DNA from: Rhodopirellula bahusiensis
GTDB lineage: Bacteria; Planctomycetota; Planctomycetia; Pirellulales; Pirellulaceae
Assembly (NCBI RefSeq): GCF_002727185.1
Contig: NZ_NIZW01000017.1
Location: 1-64,000 of the forward strand
Reading direction: 5' to 3'
Length of the DNA: 64,000 bases
Shown: piece by piece, positions 50,986 through 61,394 of the stretch
How positions within the stretch are numbered: the stretch's first letter is position 1
Layout: every line of letters starts with the position of its first letter
Position numbers and translations under genes: made by a program
Notes under the pieces: generated by a model
What the model saw: the letters and a program-made list of their open reading frames with translations, nothing else
Databases searched by the model: none
Told to the model about the DNA's origin: nothing

Positions 50986-52281
50986 CTAGCGAATCAGGTA
51001 CAGCAATGGGAACAGATAGATCCAAATCAAGTCGACCAAGTGCCAATAAAGACCGACGTAGTCGACTGGACCAAAGTACTGGCGGTTGAAATCCTGGCGG
51101 ATGGCACGAACCAACAACCAAACCAGAACACCGATACCAGCCAAAATGTGAATCGCGTGAACGCCGGTCATGCAGTAGTAGATGCCAAAGAACACACCCG
51201 CTTGGCGAGGAGTGTTGACATCACCTTCGATCGTCGAAATACCCGCGTCACTTGCGGACGGGTCCGTCAGGACTTTGCCCTCGGCAATCGATTGCTGAGT
51301 TTGCTCGGCGACGACCAAGTCCTTCAGACCGGTGTTGGTTTCGTTTTCGGCCAGCAACTTCACCGCCGCGTAATCGTCTCCCAGTGGGGTCTCGACCATC
51401 GCGGACTCAGATTCCGCCGAATGATCGCCAGCAGCAACCACGTGCGAATGATCGGTCTCATCGTGATCTTCACCGGCATGTTCGGCGTGCTCCTCACCAT
51501 GAGCTCCATCAGCGTGATCGCCTGCTGCGGCAACGTGTTCGCCGTCATGATGCTCGCCCCCAGACTCCAACAAGGTGCCCAATCCAACGCCACCAAAGAA
51601 GCTCAAGGCGACGACCAACAACGGCTTCGCACAAGCGTACTGGAAGTCCTTGCCGGTCAACTTCGAAATGACCAGCCATACAAAGACGCCGGCAGCGATC
51701 ACTGCGAACGGAGCGCAGAGGAAATACAAACTGTGTGTCAGGAAGTACGCCATCGACTCCGAGAAACCGTGTTGTTCAACCAACTGGTTTGCGGTCGGAT
51801 GCTCATTGGCGGCACTGTAGAAGTACGATCCCGGAGGAAGCAGTCCCATGCCCCATTTGTGCGAATACTCAATCGACTTCACACCCAAGAAAACCATCGC
51901 ACAAGACAACGTCGTCGCGATCAACGCCACCAACTTCTTGTGTTCTTCGGTTTGAGAGCAGCGAACGGCCCACGCCATTGTCAACGAACTGAACAGCAGC
52001 ACGCCGGTGTTGATTGCACCCAGCTTGGTGTTCAAAAACTCGCTGCAACCGACGAACACATCCGGCCGAAGCATTCGGAAGATGGCGTACGCACAGAACA
52101 TCCCACTGAAGAACAAAATTTCAGTGACCAAGAACAACCAAATGCCCAGCTTGCCGCTGTCAAATTGCTGTTCCGGAGTCTCAAAGTGGTGCGCCAACCA
52201 TGACGGATGGTCGTGATCGTGCCCATGCGAATCATCCGCGTGAGCATCGGTTGAAGAAGATACTGAGTCGATCGTTGCCAT
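50986..52281 (-). CDS. coxC: Cytochrome c oxidase subunit III with a long His-rich loop
   Basis: Subunit III supports proton-pumping haem-copper oxidase. The 431-residue product is larger than the usual 200-290. TM1-3 (45-65, 88-107, 117-137) and the later pair with the TGVHAIHIL motif (362-390, 408-430) are normal. Between them lie extra hydrophobic segments (180-205, 218-238) and an Asp/Glu/His-rich loop of about 120 residues (239-358) containing a dozen His (GGEHHDGEHV, HGEEHAEHAGEDHDETDHSH). The loop may bind copper or zinc; that is an inference. The N-terminus is also His/Asp-rich. It sits between coxA and coxD. Confidence 0.92.
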   Translation of the reverse strand: MATIDSVSSSTDAHADDSHGHDHDHPSWLAHHFETPEQQFDSGKLGIWLFLVTEILFFSGMFCAYAIFRMLRPDVFVGCSEFLNTKLGAINTGVLLFSSLTMAWAVRCSQTEEHKKLVALIATTLSCAMVFLGVKSIEYSHKWGMGLLPPGSYFYSAANEHPTANQLVEQHGFSESMAYFLTHSLYFLCAPFAVIAAGVFVWLVISKLTGKDFQYACAKPLLVVALSFFGGVGLGTLLESGGEHHDGEHVAAAGDHADGAHGEEHAEHAGEDHDETDHSHVVAAGDHSAESESAMVETPLGDDYAAVKLLAENETNTGLKDLVVAEQTQQSIAEGKVLTDPSASDAGISTIEGDVNTPRQAGVFFGIYYCMTGVHAIHILAGIGVLVWLLVRAIRQDFNRQYFGPVDYVGLYWHLVDLIWIYLFPLLYLIR

Positions 52282-52415
52282 GAGCGGTGGGCCGACGTTT
52301 GGACTGTTTCAAGACGGAAAGCGGCACCAATCGGATGCCGCGGGATTTATAACAAGTGCCTCAGCGCGTCGCACGGTCCATCCAGATGGACAATTCGACG
52401 CACGGCAGATCTGAA

Positions 52416-54158
52416 CTACTTTTGGCCGCCAGCGTGGGCGGGGACTTCTTCCGGTGTCGACTCGGGAACGAGTTTCCGTTCCGGTTCCGTCATGATGTAA
52501 CGCTCGTTCTCAGCGTCCCATTCCAGGTTGTGGAAGTCATACGGATCGCCAACGACGGGCGGACGTTCGAAGTTGTAATACGGCGGTGGGCTGGTGCACT
52601 GCCATTCAAGCGTCACGCCACCCCAAGGGTTGGCGGGAGCACGACGGCCTTTGATTAGCGAAACCATCAGGACGACGAACGCATACAGCAAACCAATTCC
52701 GAGCAACAAAGCACCAAACGTGCTGAGTTGGTGAAGAGTCGCGAATTCGGGATCGTAGGTCGCGTAACGGCGAGGCATCCCGCGGCTACCCAAAACAAAC
52801 TGTGGCAAGAACGTGCCATTGAATCCGAGGAAAACCAACAGAGCGGCGATTCGCCCGTGTGTCTCGTTGTAAAGCTTCCCGACCATCTTCGGCCACCAGT
52901 GGAACACACCACCGAGGAACGCGATCAACGTTCCACCGACCATCACATAGTGGAAGTGAGCCACCACGAAGTAGGTGTCGTGAAGGTGCAAGTCTGTCGC
53001 GAGCGTTCCGAGGAACAACCCGGTCAAACCACCAATCGTGAACAAGAAGATGAACGAAATCGCATAACACATCGGCGTCGTCAGGCTGATCGAGCCCTTG
53101 TACATCGTCGCCAGCCAGTTGAACACCTTGATCGCCGACGGCACTGAAACCGTGAACGTGAGTGCCGAGAAAACGATCGTGGTCAACGAGCTCATTCCCG
53201 CGGTGAACATGTGGTGTCCCCAGACCAAAAAGCCCAACAGAGCAATCGCGATCGAGGAGTAGGCGATGAAGCGATAGCCAAAGATGTGCTTGTGACTGTG
53301 GACGCTTATCAGTTCACTGATGATGCCGAAGGCCGGCAAAATCATGATGTAAACAGCGGGGTGGCTGTAGAACCAGAAGAAGTGCTGGTAGGTCACCGGG
53401 TCACCGTTGAACTCAGGATCAAAAATCCCGATGTGCATCGTGCGTTCGGCGATCAACAACAGCAACGTGATACCGAGCACTGGCGTTGCCAACACTTGGA
53501 TAATGCTGGTCGCGTAGGTTGCCCACAGGAACAAAGGCATCTTGAACCATGTCATCCCTGGGGGACGCATCGTGTTGATCGTCACGATGAAGTTCAGCCC
53601 GGTGAAGATCGAACTGAAACCCAAGATGAAAGCACCGAGCGTCGCCAAAATCACCGACGTGTCAGTCGTCGTACTGTAAGGCGTGTAGAACGTCCAACCG
53701 GTATCCAGACCGCTGCTGAAAAGCGCGGTCACGAAGAACAACGCACCAAACACCCACAGATAGAAACTGCTGAGGTTCAGCCGCGGGAATCCCACGTCCT
53801 TCGCACCCAGCATCACCGGCACAAGGAAGTTCCCCAGTGCCGCCGGGATACTCGGGATGATGAATAGGAAAACCATGATCGCCCCGTGAAGGGTGAACAC
53901 TTGGTTGTAGATATTGTTTGCCTCAGCGCCCGAGAACATCCATCCGTTGGGATCGAGCAAGTGCAAACGAATGGCGAGAGCCAACAAACCGCCGACCGCG
54001 AATGCACTCATCACGCCGATCAAATACATCAACCCGATGCGTTTGTGATCCAGCGTGAACATCCAGCTGAGGATGCCCGAGGAGTTGGTCAGGTAGTTCT
54101 CGCGTTCGGTTGGATAACCGGGGTCGCGAGCGCCCGCTGGGAGTGTTGCGTTGGACAT
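52416..54158 (-). CDS. coxA: Cytochrome c oxidase subunit I
   Basis: The 580-residue catalytic subunit reduces oxygen with a haem a3-CuB centre. Twelve hydrophobic segments carry the signatures [32 protein letters not shown] (CuB His and cross-linked Tyr), [11 protein letters not shown] (CuB His pair) and [14 protein letters not shown] (haem a3/a His). The K-channel Lys/Tyr region can be seen. The N-terminus [22 protein letters not shown] is typical of the A-type family. It lies between coxB and coxC and is the core of the oxidase. Confidence 0.97.
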   Translation of the reverse strand: MSNATLPAGARDPGYPTERENYLTNSSGILSWMFTLDHKRIGLMYLIGVMSAFAVGGLLALAIRLHLLDPNGWMFSGAEANNIYNQVFTLHGAIMVFLFIIPSIPAALGNFLVPVMLGAKDVGFPRLNLSSFYLWVFGALFFVTALFSSGLDTGWTFYTPYSTTTDTSVILATLGAFILGFSSIFTGLNFIVTINTMRPPGMTWFKMPLFLWATYATSIIQVLATPVLGITLLLLIAERTMHIGIFDPEFNGDPVTYQHFFWFYSHPAVYIMILPAFGIISELISVHSHKHIFGYRFIAYSSIAIALLGFLVWGHHMFTAGMSSLTTIVFSALTFTVSVPSAIKVFNWLATMYKGSISLTTPMCYAISFIFLFTIGGLTGLFLGTLATDLHLHDTYFVVAHFHYVMVGGTLIAFLGGVFHWWPKMVGKLYNETHGRIAALLVFLGFNGTFLPQFVLGSRGMPRRYATYDPEFATLHQLSTFGALLLGIGLLYAFVVLMVSLIKGRRAPANPWGGVTLEWQCTSPPPYYNFERPPVVGDPYDFHNLEWDAENERYIMTEPERKLVPESTPEEVPAHAGGQK

Positions 54159-54257
54159 ATTGGCGTCCCTTCTGGAGACCGTAAAACGTGTCGGTGATGG
54201 GTGTGCTTTGAAAAGGCTTCAGTCAGTTTACCGAATCAGCCTGAATCTCTAAACGAA

Positions 54258-55439
54258 TTATTCGGCGGATTCTTCGTCCGATTCAGCCTCGGCACCAGCC
54301 GGCTGCGTGGGTGCGTTTGCACTGATGGACTTCAAGTAGGCGATGATCGAGGCGATGTCATCGTCGCTGAGCTGCCCCTTGTAGCTCGGCATGACGGGCT
54401 GGTATCCGGCGACAACTTTCGCCTTGGGAGCAAGAATCGATTCGCGAATGTAGTTTTCATCGACGAGTTGATTTTCGCCGGTCGTCAGAGCGTGCTGGCT
54501 GCCGTACACGTCCAAGAACGAGGGCCCAACCAGTTTGGATCCGTCCACTGAGTGGCAACCGGAACAACCACGCCGGGCGTAGAGCAATTCGCCCCACTCT
54601 TCCATGGAAACATCGCCGCGACTGCTGTTCGCTTTGATCCACGCTTCTAGTTCGGCTTGCGTTTCGTGAACCACGACCACTGTTTGCATTTCCGAGTGGT
54701 TCTTGCCGCAATACTCGGTGCAGTACAGGTCGAAGAAGGTGTAGCCCTCGGGGGTGACTTGCAACTCTCTCTCGCCATCTTCCGTTTCGATGGTGTGGAC
54801 CTTGTCGTAGTCCCAAGTTGCTCCTTCGCTCTGCTTCTTCAGCTTGGCGAGTGCCTCATCGCTGATTTGCTCACTGGCAACCGTGGGTTTGAACCACATG
54901 TAGTTGTAGCGGCCCGGCACGATGTCTTTCTTCGCACGGAACGCCGGAACAAACAGACTGTGAATCACGTCGGTGCTTCGCATCGAGAGTTTGGTGGGCT
55001 CATCCTTGACGATGTGCAACTCGGGGTGGAACGTGCCGTTCCCGTAGTCCATCGTCCATCCCCACTTGAAGGCTTGCACGCCAACGTCGTAGGAACCTTC
55101 GGGCGGAGTCCGCATGTCCAGGAACGAGATCGAACCTTGGACGAACATCCAAACCAACAACACGGAAGGACCAATCGACCAGGTCAACTCCAACGTGGTG
55201 TGGTGCGAAATCTGGCTTTCCGCCTTGGTTCCGCGAGCTTTGATGTATTTGAAAAGGCACCAAACCATGAACGCCATCATCGGCACGAAGAATGCCAAGC
55301 TGATGTAGAGGATCAGGTCATAAACCCAATCGACTTCTTCGGCGAACGATGAACCTTGGATTGGAAACCAAAAGTCCGCGTTCTTGTCAGCCAACAAAGT
55401 TGGAAACGTCATGGCGAGCGATTCGATTGCAGGAAACAT
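54258..55439 (-). CDS. coxB: Cytochrome c oxidase subunit II fused to cytochrome c (caa3 type)
   Basis: The 393-residue protein has two N-terminal membrane segments, a CuA domain with FDLYCTEYCGKNHSEMQ (C240, E242, C244, H248, M251 as ligands) and a C-terminal cytochrome c domain with CSGCH at 292-296 and a distal Met in PVMPSYKG. Electrons from a cytochrome or the ACIII complex enter through the fused haem to CuA. An acidic tail follows. A start at 55439 is used; ATG at residue 10 is an alternative. It follows the SCO gene, which supplies copper for CuA. Confidence 0.96.
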   Translation of the reverse strand: MFPAIESLAMTFPTLLADKNADFWFPIQGSSFAEEVDWVYDLILYISLAFFVPMMAFMVWCLFKYIKARGTKAESQISHHTTLELTWSIGPSVLLVWMFVQGSISFLDMRTPPEGSYDVGVQAFKWGWTMDYGNGTFHPELHIVKDEPTKLSMRSTDVIHSLFVPAFRAKKDIVPGRYNYMWFKPTVASEQISDEALAKLKKQSEGATWDYDKVHTIETEDGERELQVTPEGYTFFDLYCTEYCGKNHSEMQTVVVVHETQAELEAWIKANSSRGDVSMEEWGELLYARRGCSGCHSVDGSKLVGPSFLDVYGSQHALTTGENQLVDENYIRESILAPKAKVVAGYQPVMPSYKGQLSDDDIASIIAYLKSISANAPTQPAGAEAESDEESAE

Positions 55440-55506
55440 TTGAGTGAATGATTTTCAGGTCGCAGTGGATTCGGTTGTTTGGTCTCGCGAAAGTCGCAAG
55501 CGATGG

Positions 55507-56511
55507 TCAGTCGGCATTCCCAGATAAATGCCACTGCGTTGGTTTCAATGGTGCATGGTCCGATGCGTCATCAGGCCCCGCGGTTGAGTCGTCAGTGTCG
55601 TCCGGAGCCGATTTCGATGGTGAACCCTTCCGGCCCAGCCAGTAAGGCAACAACGCGAGTCCGAGCAACGTGATCGTGATCAGGCCGCCAGCTCGCATCA
55701 TCTTCCAAGCTTGTGGCACATAGCTGTTCTCGTTCGGGTCGTAGCTGTAACACCACAGCACGAACTGATCGACGATGTCGCCCACATTGCCTTGGCCAGC
55801 CTCGACCAACGCCAACTTCATCTGATCCGGTGGGAAAGCAACGCCCAGCGAGTAACGCGTGATCACACCATCGGGCGAGACAAATGCCAGCATCGCCGGG
55901 TGAGCGTACTCTTTAGTGCGTGAGTTGTACTTGTACGAGAATCCAACTTCCTTGGCCAAACGTTCGACGTTGGCTTTGGTCGTCCGAGTGAATGACCAGC
56001 CCTCGTCTGCCTTCTCATGCGAAGGAACTTGTTCGACGTATCGCTTTTTCGTATCGCGGAGTCGTTGGTCGGTCTCGGTTGGATCAATGCTGACGCTGAG
56101 CAACTGAAAATCTTCGCCGATCTTCAGGTCGTCCATTTTGTCGAGTGACTGAGCAAGCTGGTTCAGCTGCACGTTGCAGAGCATCGGGCAGTTGCTGTAG
56201 TTCAGCGTCAAAATCAACGATCGTTCGCCGTCGAGGTAGTGACTCAGCGTGAACTTGCGTCCCTTCGAATCGACCAGCTTCATGTCGCCGGGCAAATTAT
56301 TCCCAAGTCGCTGCTCGACGGTGACGTCTTCAACACCCTTCGGCACGCCGTCATTGAGAAGAACCGGTGCGCCCTGATCGATCGATCCGGTGCTCGGCTG
56401 AGCGCAAACCGGCGAACCAGCACTTGCTGCAAACACGAGCACTCCAGCCGCGACCATCCAACTTGCCATTGGCAAGCGGTTCGTCATTCGGCGGGAGGAT
56501 GTCGTGTTCAT
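55507..56511 (-). CDS. SCO1/SenC-type copper chaperone
   Basis: The 334-residue protein has a signal peptide (about 1-37), the copper-binding CxxxC (C108-P-M-L-C112 in NYSNCPMLCNVQL) of a thioredoxin fold, and the later His in EYAHPAMLAF. A further C-terminal transmembrane segment (GGLITITLLGLALLPYWLGR) and acidic tail extend it beyond the usual 180-220 residues. SCO proteins load copper into the CuA site of CoxB, whose gene is the next one downstream. Its place in the cluster supports that role. Confidence 0.93.
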   Translation of the reverse strand: MNTTSSRRMTNRLPMASWMVAAGVLVFAASAGSPVCAQPSTGSIDQGAPVLLNDGVPKGVEDVTVEQRLGNNLPGDMKLVDSKGRKFTLSHYLDGERSLILTLNYSNCPMLCNVQLNQLAQSLDKMDDLKIGEDFQLLSVSIDPTETDQRLRDTKKRYVEQVPSHEKADEGWSFTRTTKANVERLAKEVGFSYKYNSRTKEYAHPAMLAFVSPDGVITRYSLGVAFPPDQMKLALVEAGQGNVGDIVDQFVLWCYSYDPNENSYVPQAWKMMRAGGLITITLLGLALLPYWLGRKGSPSKSAPDDTDDSTAGPDDASDHAPLKPTQWHLSGNAD

Positions 56512-56548
56512 AAAGATCGTATTGTTGTCAGTCAGACGGGAAGGAAGC

Positions 56549-56845
56549 TCAGGCTTCGTCGTGCGATTGAGATTCCTTGACCATTTTTTTCATTTCATCT
56601 TCAACGGGCACGGTCACATTCCCGGTCTCGGGATCCACGCCATAACGCGATATCTCGGCCGATTGGTCCGCGAGCACTGCGTTTTGGCGGGTGTACGAGG
56701 CCGATTGAACCTTGCGTCCATCGACGATGTCCGCCATCGCGAAGTACAGGACCTGAACCGCTAACACGGTAACCGCAGTGACCAAGATCGAGATCACGCT
56801 GATAACCGCGATTCGTTTGACATTGAGGTCGTCGTAGGCTGCCAT
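56549..56845 (-). CDS. Small membrane protein of the ACIII/oxidase cluster
   Basis: The 98-residue protein has one or two hydrophobic segments (about 10-36) and a hydrophilic C-terminus (RYGVDPETGNVTVPVEDEMKKMVKESQ). It lies between actF and the SCO gene with gaps of 72 and 37 bp, so it is part of the transcript. No family is recognised; it may be a small accessory subunit of ACIII or the oxidase. Confidence 0.7.
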   Translation of the reverse strand: MAAYDDLNVKRIAVISVISILVTAVTVLAVQVLYFAMADIVDGRKVQSASYTRQNAVLADQSAEISRYGVDPETGNVTVPVEDEMKKMVKESQSHDEA

Positions 56846-56917
56846 GAGTAAGGATTCAGTAGAAAGGAGATGGGTGGTGTCCGAACAGCGGCAAATTGCC
56901 GCGAAACGCAGATCGGT

Positions 56918-58159
56918 TTAGAAATTCTCGAATGCCAGCGACTCACCCAATCGAGGGTCGCGAACCGCAACAACACGAGTACCAGCGGCCAATTTGAGCA
57001 TCAGGCCCAACATCAAAGCGATCATTCCAATCACGCAAATCAAAGTGGCGATGATTCCGGTTGCTCCCCCCAGACCCATGCCAGCTTCGGGCATGATGAT
57101 CCAGTACAGATCAACGAGGTGCAAAACCAAGATGTAGGCGGCCCAGCAAGTGATCAGCCAAGGCCGACGACGAACGTGGCGACTCATCGTGCCCGCGAAA
57201 GGCAATCCCCAGTGAAGGACCATCAGCAGGACCGAAACATTGAACCATCCGTCGGTTGATCGGGTGTAGAACCAATGGGTTTCTTCGGGAATGTTGGCGT
57301 ACCAAATCAACATGTATTGGCTGAACGAAATGTATCCCCAAAAACAAATGAATCCGAAGATCAACTTGCCCAAGTCGTGGTAGTGCTCCACGGTGACTTC
57401 GTCTCGCATCGCGCCGGCACGCTGCAGCAAAAAGCTGAACAAGCAAATCGCACAGTGAGCGGACAGGATACTGCCCGTGAAGATGTAAACGCCGAACATG
57501 GTCGAGAACCACATTGGTGCGAGGCTCATCACCCAATCGAACGCCGCGAACGACGTGCAGAACGAGAATGCGATGATGGCGGGGCCGCTGCGAGCCTGCA
57601 GGTTTTCGGTGATCGTGATCTCGCCGGTTTCGTCTTGGCGTTGGCTACCGCGGTAGTACCACGCTGCGATTCCGCACCACACAATCAAGTAAATGAGCGA
57701 ACGGACGACGAACCAATTGGGATTCAGCCAGAGTTCTTTTTGCTCCCAAATCACGCTCGGAATTCCGTGATCCGCTTGGTATCCCTCAACCGACCAAGCG
57801 TAGAGCGAACCCGTGTATGCCGAGACGGCAATGGGGATGAACAGCAACGCCAACGGGATGACCATGATCATCATCAGTTCCGCGACACGTCGAACCACGA
57901 CGCTCCAACCGGCCCGCGAAAGGTGTTGGATCAACACGAAGAACAGCGACCCAATCGCGAGGGTCAAGCAGTACATGTAAGCCACCAGGTACGACGACAT
58001 CCCGAATCGACCACCAATGGCCGAATTGGAGAAAAACGCACCGCCGACCAGTGCCACGATGCCACCGATGATCATGGGCAGCGACAACCCGGCCAAGGAG
58101 GCGGGAAGTTGGAATGCCGGGTCATCGGCAGGCTTGATAGCGACCGCTTTGTGTGACAT
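56918..58159 (-). CDS. actF: Alternative complex III subunit ActF
   Basis: The 413-residue protein has about ten hydrophobic segments (IIGGIVALVGGAFFSN; YLVAYMYCLTLAIGSLFFVLIQHLS; and more) and matches the quinone-binding ActF/ActC-like NrfD fold of ACIII, which anchors the complex and may translocate ions. Motifs such as SFCTSFAAFDWVMSLAPMWFSTMFGVY and FWGYISFSQYMLIWYANIPEET are characteristic of the ActF group. It lies between actDE and the small gene. Confidence 0.9.
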   Translation of the reverse strand: MSHKAVAIKPADDPAFQLPASLAGLSLPMIIGGIVALVGGAFFSNSAIGGRFGMSSYLVAYMYCLTLAIGSLFFVLIQHLSRAGWSVVVRRVAELMMIMVIPLALLFIPIAVSAYTGSLYAWSVEGYQADHGIPSVIWEQKELWLNPNWFVVRSLIYLIVWCGIAAWYYRGSQRQDETGEITITENLQARSGPAIIAFSFCTSFAAFDWVMSLAPMWFSTMFGVYIFTGSILSAHCAICLFSFLLQRAGAMRDEVTVEHYHDLGKLIFGFICFWGYISFSQYMLIWYANIPEETHWFYTRSTDGWFNVSVLLMVLHWGLPFAGTMSRHVRRRPWLITCWAAYILVLHLVDLYWIIMPEAGMGLGGATGIIATLICVIGMIALMLGLMLKLAAGTRVVAVRDPRLGESLAFENF

Positions 58160-58280
58160 GGGAGATGTGAGGGCTGAGACGGAGTGATGTGATGATTGGT
58201 TTCGGTGCCGGGTTGTCCGGCGTCAGTCGTTTTCGATTCCCGGCAGGATCGGTTGCCCGTCTGCCGATGGCGAAAACGAA

Positions 58281-59828
58281 TTACTCGGCGTTTGCGGCTT
58301 CGGCTGCCTTGGCCGCTTCGGCTTCGGCGGCGGCTTTCAGTTTGGCTTGAACTTCGGCCTGTTCTTTTTCAACTCCTGAACGCTGCGATTCAGGAACGTC
58401 TTCCAACGTCGCGTCTTGGCTGGCCTGCAAAGCTCGCACGTAAGCCACAATCGCCCAGCGATCCTTGGCTTTGATCTGCGAAGCGTAACCGGGCATTTTG
58501 CGAACGCCGTTGGTGATCGTGCTGAACAGCTTGCCGTCGGGGTAAACGTCCGAGTACAGCGTTGGATCGTGCATGTTCGATGGTGGCGTCCAAGTGGTTG
58601 CCAAAATCTTCTGGGCTCGGCGATTGACCAAGCCGTTTCCGCGTCCGTTCATGCCGTGGCAAACAGAGCAGTAAATGTTGAATTGTTGCTGGCCGCGGGC
58701 CAATGCTTCGTCACTAAGCTCGAGCGGGTTTTCGGTCAACCAAGGTGTGTTGTCAGCGGTTTCCGCAGCGGCGGCTGGCTCAGCCTCATCGGCGGTATCT
58801 TCCTCGGCTGCTTGTTCTTCCACAGCAGGTTCTTCGGCGGACGCTTCCTCATCAGCGGCTTCTTCCGGAGCCACTTCGTCTTCGTCATCCACGGCGACGT
58901 CGGACTGCATTGCAACCAATTGGGCCGCACGAGGAGCGTCGATGCTGGCCAACTCGTCCATGTCGATGCCGGTCTTGAAGTTCAGATCCCAATCCATTTC
59001 GCCACGGCGAACGGTTCCGGGAACATCGGGACGCATCGCTCGGCCATCGGCGAACAAAGTTGTTGTTTGTTGAGCGTCTTTCGAAGGCGAGAAGTCCATG
59101 TCGGGGAAGATGTGGAAACGAGGCGAACCACTCTTGGTCACTCGCATCCGCAACACAGCCAAGGCTGGAATGGACGACAAGCAAATCACAGTCGCCAGAG
59201 CGATCAGCAATCCCTTCGGAATGACTTTGGATGAATCATCCTCCATCACGGGCTCAACGTACTCACCGCCAAGTTCGCCGAGCAAGGCTTTCGCACCCGC
59301 TTCGTCGAATCGTGAGTCCTTGGCATCCAAGAACAAAAAGAATGTGTCGTCGGTCGCACGATCAAATCGCGGACTCGTGAACATTGGGTTGCTGAACTTC
59401 GGCAGGCCGTTGAGGGCCCACATGCCAAAGAACGTTCCAAACGAAGCAAGCAGAATCGTCAACTCAAACGTCACCGGAATGAAAGCCGGCAACGAGATAA
59501 AGGGCTTGCCTGAGATGATGTAGGGGTACTGAATCCCTTCGAACAAGTCCGTTTGACCGTTCAAGCTGATCTGCATCAACAGCGCGATCGTGGTGCCGGT
59601 CAAACCCGCGGCCAACGAAATCCAAGGCAACACGGTGGGTTTGATCCCCAGCGCCGTGTCGATCCCGTGCACCGGGAACGGCGTGAACGCATCCGCTTTG
59701 GTGTAGCCCGCGTCGCGAACACGACGACAAGCTGCCAGCAGCGAATCGACATCCGTGAATTCGGCGACGACACCGTGGACTTTTTTGTCGTCCGCGACTG
59801 TCTGCGGTTTGGGTTGAGATTCAGTCAT
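58281..59828 (-). CDS. Fused ActD-ActE subunit (DUF3341 plus cytochrome c)
   Basis: The 515-residue protein joins an ActD-like DUF3341 domain (about 1-185: DSLLAACRRVRDAGYTKADAFTPFPVHGIDTALGIKPT, with two hydrophobic segments) to an ActE-like part: a membrane segment, an extracytoplasmic region, an Ala/Glu-rich linker (about 290-355) and a single cytochrome c with C387-S-V-C-H391 and a likely distal Met in MPGYASQIKAKDRW. ActD and ActE are separate genes in typical ACIII operons, so this is a fusion. It would act in electron transfer from ACIII to the caa3 oxidase. Confidence 0.88.
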   Translation of the reverse strand: MTESQPKPQTVADDKKVHGVVAEFTDVDSLLAACRRVRDAGYTKADAFTPFPVHGIDTALGIKPTVLPWISLAAGLTGTTIALLMQISLNGQTDLFEGIQYPYIISGKPFISLPAFIPVTFELTILLASFGTFFGMWALNGLPKFSNPMFTSPRFDRATDDTFFLFLDAKDSRFDEAGAKALLGELGGEYVEPVMEDDSSKVIPKGLLIALATVICLSSIPALAVLRMRVTKSGSPRFHIFPDMDFSPSKDAQQTTTLFADGRAMRPDVPGTVRRGEMDWDLNFKTGIDMDELASIDAPRAAQLVAMQSDVAVDDEDEVAPEEAADEEASAEEPAVEEQAAEEDTADEAEPAAAAETADNTPWLTENPLELSDEALARGQQQFNIYCSVCHGMNGRGNGLVNRRAQKILATTWTPPSNMHDPTLYSDVYPDGKLFSTITNGVRKMPGYASQIKAKDRWAIVAYVRALQASQDATLEDVPESQRSGVEKEQAEVQAKLKAAAEAEAAKAAEAANAE

Positions 59829-59911
59829 GAGAAAATTTCAATGAACAGTTTTCAGTGATCAGGATTCAGCACGTCAAAGAGGGGCGGTCGCGAAAAACGC
59901 GAGCGATCACC

Positions 59912-61333
59912 TCAGTGGTCGTCCTCGTGCGAATGGTCGGCGTGAGCCATGTGCAATTCTTTGGCGAGTGTCGCCTTCGTTTCCGCCATGTTGATGATCG
60001 GCATCAACCGGCAGAACAACAGGAACAGGGTGAAGAACAATCCAAACGAGCCAATCAACATGCACCAATCGACCCATGTCGGGCTGAAGTAAGCCCAAGC
60101 ACTTGGCAGGTAGTCACGCGAAAGACTGGTGATCGTGATCACGAAACGTTCAAACCACATTCCGATGTTCACGAAGATCGAAACGACGAACATGATCCAA
60201 GGTGTCGTTCGAGCCTTCTTTGACCAGAAGATATTCGGCGAGATCACGTTGCAGGTGATCATCGTCCAGTACGCCCACCAGTAAGGCCCAAAGGCTCGGT
60301 TGACGAACGCAAATTTCTCTTCGGGAACTTGGCCAAACCAAGCGATGAAGAACTCGGTCCCGTACGCCAAGCCGACGATCAATCCGGTCGTCAGGATGAT
60401 CTTGCACATGTTTTCCAAGTGCCGGATCGTGATCAGTTTTTCAATGTTGAAGATTTTTCGCGCCGGGACCATCAGCGTGATCACCATCGCGAAACCGGAG
60501 AAAATCGCCCCGGCAACAAAGTAAGGCGGGAAGATCGTCGTGTGCCAACCCGGAACCTGCGAAACCGCGAAGTCAAAGGACACGATCGTGTGCACTGACA
60601 AAACCAGCGGCGCTGCGAATGCAGCCAACAATGCGTAAGCCTTTTCGTATCGCATCCAGTGACGCGACGAACCACTCCAACCGAGAGCGAGGACACCGTA
60701 AACGGCACGCCGATAGGGGTTCTTGCTGCGGTCACGGAAGGTCGCCAAATCGGGAACCATGCCCATGTACCAGAACAGCAACGAAACGGTCGCGTAAGTC
60801 GAAACCGCGAAAACGTCCCACAGCAGAGGACTGCGGAATTGTGGCCACATCCAAAGGTTCAAACTGGGGTAAGGAGCCAACCAAAATGCGAGCCAGGCAC
60901 GACCAACGTGAATGCCAGGGAACGTTCCCGCACAAACCACGGCGAAGATCGTCATCGCCTCGGCCGTCCGGTTGATACTCGTCCGCCATTCCTGACGGAA
61001 CAGATACAAAATCGCACTGATCAATGTTCCGGCGTGACCAATCCCGACCCAGAAAACGAAGTTGACAATCGGCCAACCCCAGAAAATCGGCGCCCGGTTA
61101 CCCCATACACCAACCCCGGTGTAGATCAGGTAAGCGATGCACAAACCCAACATGGTCGCCAGGTGAACGGAGACCAAAAACCCGATCACCCACGCACGAG
61201 ACGGCGGCTGCTCGGCGATCTTGCAGACCGCTTCGGTGATCGAGTGATAATTCGTATCGCCGAGGACCAGCGGTGCACGCTGACCGGGCCGATCGTTCGA
61301 ATTATCCAGTCCGTTTGGGATTGCGAGAGACAT
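59912..61333 (-). CDS. actC: Alternative complex III subunit ActC (NrfD/PsrC-like)
   Basis: The 473-residue protein (start ATG at 61333, MSLAIPNG) has about ten hydrophobic segments of the NrfD/PsrC family, with [56 protein letters not shown]-type segment [17 protein letters not shown] and [20 protein letters not shown]. ActC binds quinol and works with the ActB Fe-S protein. Its His-rich end ([13 protein letters not shown]) echoes the tail of ActB. It lies 61 bp after actB. Confidence 0.95.
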   Translation of the reverse strand: MSLAIPNGLDNSNDRPGQRAPLVLGDTNYHSITEAVCKIAEQPPSRAWVIGFLVSVHLATMLGLCIAYLIYTGVGVWGNRAPIFWGWPIVNFVFWVGIGHAGTLISAILYLFRQEWRTSINRTAEAMTIFAVVCAGTFPGIHVGRAWLAFWLAPYPSLNLWMWPQFRSPLLWDVFAVSTYATVSLLFWYMGMVPDLATFRDRSKNPYRRAVYGVLALGWSGSSRHWMRYEKAYALLAAFAAPLVLSVHTIVSFDFAVSQVPGWHTTIFPPYFVAGAIFSGFAMVITLMVPARKIFNIEKLITIRHLENMCKIILTTGLIVGLAYGTEFFIAWFGQVPEEKFAFVNRAFGPYWWAYWTMITCNVISPNIFWSKKARTTPWIMFVVSIFVNIGMWFERFVITITSLSRDYLPSAWAYFSPTWVDWCMLIGSFGLFFTLFLLFCRLMPIINMAETKATLAKELHMAHADHSHEDDH

Positions 61334-61394
61334 GGAAAGGGCTGAAAAAGGAGGGTTGATTTCGGAGTATGAATGCGGCGTCGGGGGCAAATCC

